Source: Mesorhizobium denitrificans (GTDB lineage: Bacteria > Pseudomonadota > Alphaproteobacteria > Rhizobiales > Rhizobiaceae). From it: a DNA stretch of 64,000 nucleotides. This document shows positions 60,350-64,000 of the stretch, piece by piece; position 1 is the stretch's first letter, and every line of letters begins with the position of its first letter. The stretch is from the NCBI RefSeq assembly GCF_003403035.1, contig NZ_QURN01000001.1, positions 470,276 to 534,275 of the forward strand. The letters run 5' to 3'. The notes below the pieces were generated by a model that saw only the letters and a list, made by a program, of their open reading frames with translations, ran no database searches and was not told where the DNA came from. The translations under genes were made by a program, and so were the position numbers.

Positions 60350-60683
60350 GCAATGCCTCCCGCGCCGCGTCGTTCGATGGCGTCTCCATATCGGTTGAGG
60401 TAGTCAAGATATCATGCGCGGGACGGGGCGCGGAGGCTTCGTTGAATCCCTCGAAAATCAGCCCACAGAGATCGACATTAAAGCCCATGCGGGCAAACGA
60501 TCCCATGATCGACCACAGCGTTTCCAGAAGCTCTTGTTTCTGGGCCTCACTGAAATCGAATTCGCTCATATCCTCCAGATAGTCGGACGGATCGAGGCGT
60601 GGCGCGGGCAGGATGCCAGCCACACCCACGGATGCGCCGTTTTCCATGGCCTCCGGGAGGCCGGTTTCATCGAACTTGCTCAT
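60342..60683 (-). CDS. Conserved small acidic protein upstream of the recombinase
   Basis: 113 residues, rich in Asp and Glu. No known motif. A very strong ribosome site (AAGGAGGT) lies four to eleven bases before the ATG. It overlaps the recombinase start by eight bases (ATGAATGA), so the two are made together. A partner or control factor of the recombinase is a fair guess from place alone. Confidence 0.8.
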   Translation of the reverse strand: MSKFDETGLPEAMENGASVGVAGILPAPRLDPSDYLEDMSEFDFSEAQKQELLETLWSIMGSFARMGFNVDLCGLIFEGFNEASAPRPAHDILTTSTDMETPSNDAAREALHE

Positions 60684-60723
60684 GCTGACCTCCTTTCTTT
60701 CCGGTCGTTTCCAAGTCCGAAAA

Positions 60724-60752
60724 GTATATAGAACACAACAAGAACAAACAAG
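60724..60752 (-). promoter_or_regulatory. Recombinase-operon promoter with LexA (SOS) box in the spacer
   Basis: On the minus strand TTGTTT (60747-60752) and TATACT (60724-60729) are exactly 17 bases apart. Between them lies GTTC-N7-GTTC (60732-60746), the direct-repeat LexA box of alphaproteobacteria. LexA there would block the polymerase. It lies about 40 bases before the first gene. An 8-bp inverted repeat agaacaaa/tttgttct also spans 60742-60777. Confidence 0.75.
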
Positions 60753-60955
60753 GAGTATATTCCTACACTTTGTTCTCTACTGCGGTAGTACAACGCGGAT
60801 ATGTTCAGTATTTCAAGGGACTGCGGGGCAGTTCATTCCCAGCAAAAAATCTGGGAGCCCCAACAGGCAGGCTGCTAAACGCAAGCAAACATTATAAAAA
60901 TCTCAACGCACCGCTGGTTCAATATCGCAAATCAGAATCGGCGGCGGAGTGTGCG

Positions 60956-61621
60956 ATGGCAAAGCAGGGGCGCTATCTGGCCTCACAGAAGCTTTCCGAT
61001 TATCAGATCGAGAAAATCATGCGCAGCTTCGCCGAGGGCATGTCCGCGAAGGAAGCGTTGGAAAAACTGTCTTACAGAGGCAAACCCTCGCGCGCCTCCG
61101 GCACGGTTTACAATATCTATGACCTGATCCGAAAGCGACTGCTGGAAATCCGCTTCTTTCCCGACCCGGCCGATTATGCCGAATGGGCCAACAGTTCCGT
61201 CGAGCTTCGCGCAAACTTTCCTTTCAGCAAGACCGCGCAACGCATTGGGGACCAGTCGGACCGCCTGCGCGGCGCATCGGATGAATCTGTGCGTTACCAT
61301 GTCGCCGAAATGATCTTCCGCGCCGAGAACCATGAAATGACATCGGACGCCCTTTATCATGAAATCCGCACGGCCCTTCGCATGACAGGACCGCTCAACC
61401 GTCCGCCCCGCGATGCCGACCTCTGGCATGAGCGCCACTACATCAATGTCTGCCAACGGCAGATCGTCAAACTCCGCGCCATGCGGCATGTCAGCCGAGA
61501 CAGTCATCGCTCGCTCATCGCGGGTTACGAGGTCCTGATCGTCGAGGCGCGCAAACGTCTTCGAAAAAGGCTCCGGGATCGCACTTCTTCCATCCCACCG
61601 GCCTCCGGCGGCGACGACTAA
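60956..61621 (+). CDS. Unknown island protein, divergent from the recombinase operon
   Basis: 221 residues, basic at the end. GGAG six bases before ATG 60956 fixes the start; the longer frame to 60770 overlaps the promoter region. An N-terminal helical part (YQIEKIMRSFAEGMSAKEALEKL) with a following S/T-rich turn looks like a helix-turn-helix for repetitive DNA contact (HTH of the SAxEA type). The C-terminus has many Arg. A regulatory or DNA-binding role is guessed, not shown. Confidence 0.75.
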   Translation: MAKQGRYLASQKLSDYQIEKIMRSFAEGMSAKEALEKLSYRGKPSRASGTVYNIYDLIRKRLLEIRFFPDPADYAEWANSSVELRANFPFSKTAQRIGDQSDRLRGASDESVRYHVAEMIFRAENHEMTSDALYHEIRTALRMTGPLNRPPRDADLWHERHYINVCQRQIVKLRAMRHVSRDSHRSLIAGYEVLIVEARKRLRKRLRDRTSSIPPASGGDD

Positions 61622-61894
61622 CGCACCGTCCAATCATCTCCTGCCACGTTCCCGGCAACAGGCACTCCTGATCCGGAAGGCTTTCGCAAGCCTGATTTTC
61701 ATCAGCCTTCCATACGGGCAGGCTCCCTCCAGCCTTACCCGATTGCGCTTACCGTTCGCGTTCAGCCGAGCAATGTCCGGCCCGCTCCATTCGGCGCTGC
61801 GCACCTCCCGTGTTGTCCATGCACGTCCTCTCTTTCGATCGGTCTGTTCCGCGCATCGGCTGGATGGTCCAGCCCATGAATGAAAGGAAAGACC

Positions 61895-62131
61895 ATGAAA
61901 ACCAGGCAAACAGAGCGTCCTCTCTACCGGGTCAGTTTCGCCCGCATCACCGGACAGGACGAAGACGGCAAGGATATGCTGGGCAGGCCCAAGGAAATCG
62001 GGGCCGTGTGGCCGCGCCGGAACGGGAAGTCAGGCGGCATCCTCACCCTCGACCTTATCCCGATAGAGCTGACACAGCGCCAGGGCGTGCTGTTCCTCGT
62101 ACCCACCGACGACGAGGGAGGCGCACGATGA
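61895..62131 (+). CDS. Unknown small island protein
   Basis: 78 residues. AGGA six bases before ATG 61895. The protein looks like a small beta-rich fold (YRVSFARI, GAVWPRRNGKSGGILTLDL). It overlaps the next gene by four bases (ATGA). No family recognised. Confidence 0.75.
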   Translation: MKTRQTERPLYRVSFARITGQDEDGKDMLGRPKEIGAVWPRRNGKSGGILTLDLIPIELTQRQGVLFLVPTDDEGGAR

Positions 62132-62460
62132 GCCCCGCCAATGTCCGCATCGCGAAGATGAACGATCTGCTTCGGACCACCTTCCTCACGGGGAAGGTGG
62201 TCATCACCGAAGGCATCGCGGCACTCCCGGATGCAATGCGCTCCGAGGTCATGGAAAGAGTCCAGCGCTTCGACGCCTTCACGCCGGACAACGATCCCTA
62301 CGGCGAACATGATTTCGGGAGTATCGACGTTGCCGGTCCCGGCAAAATCTTCTGGAAGGTCGATTACTACAATCGCGACCTGACGGGCGGCAGCGAAGAC
62401 CCCGCCGATCCGGCGAAGACATGCCGCGTCCTCACCATCATGCTCGCAAGCGAGTATTGA
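62128..62460 (+). CDS. DUF3768 family protein
   Basis: 110 residues. The block FTPDNDPYGEHDFG followed by KIFWKVDYY and ending TCRVLTIMLASEY matches DUF3768, a family common on alphaproteobacterial plasmids and islands. GGGAGG precedes the ATG. Function unknown. Confidence 0.88.
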   Translation: MSPANVRIAKMNDLLRTTFLTGKVVITEGIAALPDAMRSEVMERVQRFDAFTPDNDPYGEHDFGSIDVAGPGKIFWKVDYYNRDLTGGSEDPADPAKTCRVLTIMLASEY

Positions 62461-62650
62461 TGGGGCCGCTCCGGTCAAAACCCGATGACGCTTTCCCTCT
62501 TTTGAGGGGAAGCGTTTCGGCGTTTTCAGGAAATAGGGGATTCACATTTCGCCCGTTTCGCGTACACTCACCGGACCTTCTCATTTTTGAATACCGCGAG
62601 CGCCGCAGATGTCTGCGGCGAACCCGTCTTTGCGACCCTGCGGAGGGGAA

Positions 62651-62848
62651 ATGCCTGTTCGAAATGCCGCCAATGACAATGCCAAACCCGTGCCGCTGCA
62701 CATCGCGCTGGCGGTGATCGATACGTTCGAATGCATCTGGCGCGTTCTCTACAGCGGGCGGCGGGGTAGCATCGCCAACTTCGATTCTTACCGCGACCGG
62801 CGCGCAATCCAGCGAATGCGTGAAAAAACCTATCGGAGCGGCCTATGA
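62651..62848 (+). CDS. Unknown small island protein
   Basis: 65 residues. GGAGG four bases before ATG 62651. It begins MPVRNAANDNAKPVP, a start often seen in Rhizobiales mobile-element proteins, then a hydrophobic patch (HIALAVIDTFECIW) and a basic end. Overlaps the next gene by four bases. Confidence 0.75.
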   Translation: MPVRNAANDNAKPVPLHIALAVIDTFECIWRVLYSGRRGSIANFDSYRDRRAIQRMREKTYRSGL

Positions 62849-63087
62849 TCGGCGGCGAACCCGTCCCTAGGCGCGACCTGTTCTCAAATAAGGACGCGGA
62901 TGCATGGGAAGAGCAGTTCCACATGCTCTTCTATGTGCTGCATATGTCGCCCGACCGGATCGCAGAGATCGACTACGGATTTGATCCGGACGATCCGAAC
63001 GCTTTCCTCGTCTGCTCATGGGCCTATGAAATCCATTCGACCTTCCCACGCGTAGATGTCCGGGCGATGATCGAGGCGGCGCGATGA
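62845..63087 (+). CDS. Unknown small acidic island protein
   Basis: 80 residues, acidic (DAWEEQ, DYGFDPDDPNAF). Overlaps both neighbours by four bases (ATGA). No motif recognised. Confidence 0.72.
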   Translation: MIGGEPVPRRDLFSNKDADAWEEQFHMLFYVLHMSPDRIAEIDYGFDPDDPNAFLVCSWAYEIHSTFPRVDVRAMIEAAR

Positions 63088-63515
63088 CCTCCGATCCGGT
63101 CAAGCGAGCAGCCCGCCTGTCGGCAGCGACAAGGCGGCTCAAGGCTGCAATCGATGCACCCCTCGTGGATCACCCTGCGATGTCGCGCTTTGAGAGATTG
63201 CAGGACCTTCGTGTCGCCATCGCGGAAGCCGACCATGCCTACCGCGAAGCCTTGAAGGAGGACTACAGCCTACGGCCAATTGCGTTTTTCGAAGCAGATG
63301 TTCTCGCAAGTGTCAGGCTGCGAGAACTTCGCCGATGGTGGCTCCACACGGCCACTTCGGACGAAGCAATCGTGGAGGTTCGCCATCGCCATGCCGAGTA
63401 TGTGGACATCATCGCCCACTATACCGGCCCACCGGAAAATCTCGTGAAGTGGCGCGTCCTCCGCGATCATTGCGCGGAAATCATACAAGCCTGGGACGAG
63501 GGGAGGACCGGCTAG
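63084..63515 (+). CDS. Unknown island protein
   Basis: 143 residues, helical and rich in Arg and Glu. It begins with a long basic helix (RAARLSAATRRLKAAID). No family recognised. Four-base overlap with the preceding gene; the next start is right after its stop. Confidence 0.72.
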   Translation: MTSDPVKRAARLSAATRRLKAAIDAPLVDHPAMSRFERLQDLRVAIAEADHAYREALKEDYSLRPIAFFEADVLASVRLRELRRWWLHTATSDEAIVEVRHRHAEYVDIIAHYTGPPENLVKWRVLRDHCAEIIQAWDEGRTG

Positions 63516-63767
63516 TTGCGCGCAACCCCCGACCTCCCCGACCATATGAGCGCCGAGACATTCCGGAACGCGGCCAACGATGCGCGAACCAAGGCGGCCC
63601 GCATCGTGCCTATGAACGCCATGCAATGCTATTCCATCGCTTCCCTGCTGGTCTGCGCGGAAATCTTCGACCGCATCGCCGATGCGGAATACACCTTCGA
63701 AGCCCTGTCCTCCGAAATGATAAGGCGGCAGGCAGCCCTCGCAAAACTGTACGGGGTTGAACCGTGA
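63516..63767 (+). CDS. Unknown small island protein
   Basis: 83 residues with TTG start directly after the preceding stop (GGAGG nine bases ahead). ATG 63546 is an alternative. The middle is hydrophobic (MQCYSIASLLVCAEIF). Its stop overlaps the next GTG by three bases. Confidence 0.65.
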   Translation: MRATPDLPDHMSAETFRNAANDARTKAARIVPMNAMQCYSIASLLVCAEIFDRIADAEYTFEALSSEMIRRQAALAKLYGVEP

Positions 63768-63913
63768 GCGCACCGCCAAAGCGGCTCATCAAGGTTCAAT
63801 GCCTCATACGCCAGCGTGAACCGGAAACCCCGAACTTGCGGTGTCACCCCACAATGGAATCGCCTCGAAGCACTCCTGAAAAGTTTCGTACAATCATTCA
63901 ATCTTACTGTTGA
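63764..63913 (+). pseudogene. Island gene cut off by an insertion-sequence end
   Basis: A GTG-started frame coupled to the preceding gene (GTGA). After 49 codons it stops at a TGA that belongs to the IS-like terminal sequence starting at about 63908. The 5' part looks like the others of the cassette in codon use; the true 3' part would lie beyond the element. Confidence 0.5.
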
Positions 63914-64000
63914 TTTCCACCCAGAAGTGAGCCGGGTAGGCGTCTAATTTCCACTGAGAATTGAGCCATGTGAACCTTTCCCCAAAGCGGTGAGCGGCGG
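63908..64000. mobile_element. End of an IS21-family-like insertion sequence (partial)
   Basis: From TGTTGATTTCC the sequence has two related 23-bp units (63911-63933 and 63945-63967; 19 of 23 identical, core atttccac..agaa.tgagcc). Multiple short terminal repeats of this very pattern are typical of IS21-family ends. The transposase genes lie outside the window. Confidence 0.55.

Larger units (their letters stand above)
58837..64000. mobile_element. tRNA-Arg-associated genomic island (left part)
   Basis: Starts directly at the tRNA 3' end. It contains a serine recombinase, genes of unknown or domain-of-unknown-function type only, small overlapping frames, and an insertion-sequence end. Left of the tRNA every gene is a conserved housekeeping gene. 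The far junction lies beyond the window; no second copy of the tRNA 3' end was seen to the right in this window. Confidence 0.8.

Noticed and set aside
60684..60955. Coding use of the frame from 60770 to 60955 as start of the divergent gene
   Set aside because: It crosses the recombinase promoter area and has no ribosome site, while 60956 has a good one.
58837..64000. Second tRNA-Arg 3' end marking the right border of the island
   Set aside because: No repeat of the T-arm/acceptor sequence was found; the border must be outside the window.

Overview
The window looks like part of the main chromosome of a Rhizobiales alphaproteobacterium, most likely in the Brucellaceae (Ochrobactrum/Brucella-like). 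This rests on gene order and protein character: dnaA-rpsT-echA-mutM, rpmH-rnpA-yidC-engB-argB, dapD-DUF805-dapE, a Yej transporter with two binding proteins, a short SRP RNA, and GC-rich codon use throughout. The species was not determined; that needs a database comparison.

Layout. 1-6.1 kb: the 3' end of a universal-stress-protein gene, dnaA, rpsT, an enoyl-CoA hydratase, mutM and deoB. 6.2-18.3 kb: a full Tad/Flp pilus locus. Two TadE-like minor pilins and a small secretin-N-domain protein lie on the minus strand. The Flp pilin, prepilin peptidase (cpaA) and cpaB-C-D-E-F-tadB-tadC lie on the plus strand. The TPR lipoprotein tadD faces them from the far end. 18.4-22.1 kb: an M17 aminopeptidase, a MarR regulator, an NlpC/P60 peptidase and a 2-hydroxyacid dehydrogenase. 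22.1-29.7 kb: a yej-type peptide ABC importer with paired binding proteins, one with a Tat signal and one with a Sec signal. 29.9-41.4 kb: cytochrome c, kdsB, pheA, nudC, a HIT protein, the ffs RNA, dnaX-ybaB, a cell-wall hydrolase, recR, a lytic transglycosylase and two luciferase-like monooxygenases. 41.6-58.6 kb: a DUF6481 protein, a guanidinium exporter behind a guanidine-II (mini-ykkC) riboswitch, rmuC, def-fmt-GNAT-truA, the dapD/dapE lysine genes, a LOG-family protein, a nucleotidase-like HAD protein, a DMT transporter, argB, engB, yidC, rnpA, rpmH and a sensor kinase.

From a tRNA-Arg(ACG) gene at 58.76 kb to the right edge the window is accessory DNA: an island inserted at the tRNA 3' end. 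It carries a large serine recombinase whose reading frame runs antisense through the tRNA. The recombinase operon has a promoter with an alphaproteobacterial LexA (SOS) box in its spacer. A divergent unknown gene follows, then a run of small, tightly overlapping unknown genes including DUF3768. The last of these is cut by what looks like the end of an IS21-family element at the window edge.

The observations most worth a second look are the SOS-box/recombinase/tRNA arrangement, the guanidine-II riboswitch, a hairpin that would mask the deoB ribosome binding site, palindromes in the flp and kdsB upstream regions, and the island's small-gene cassette. I did not find a clear defence system, CRISPR array or biosynthetic cluster.
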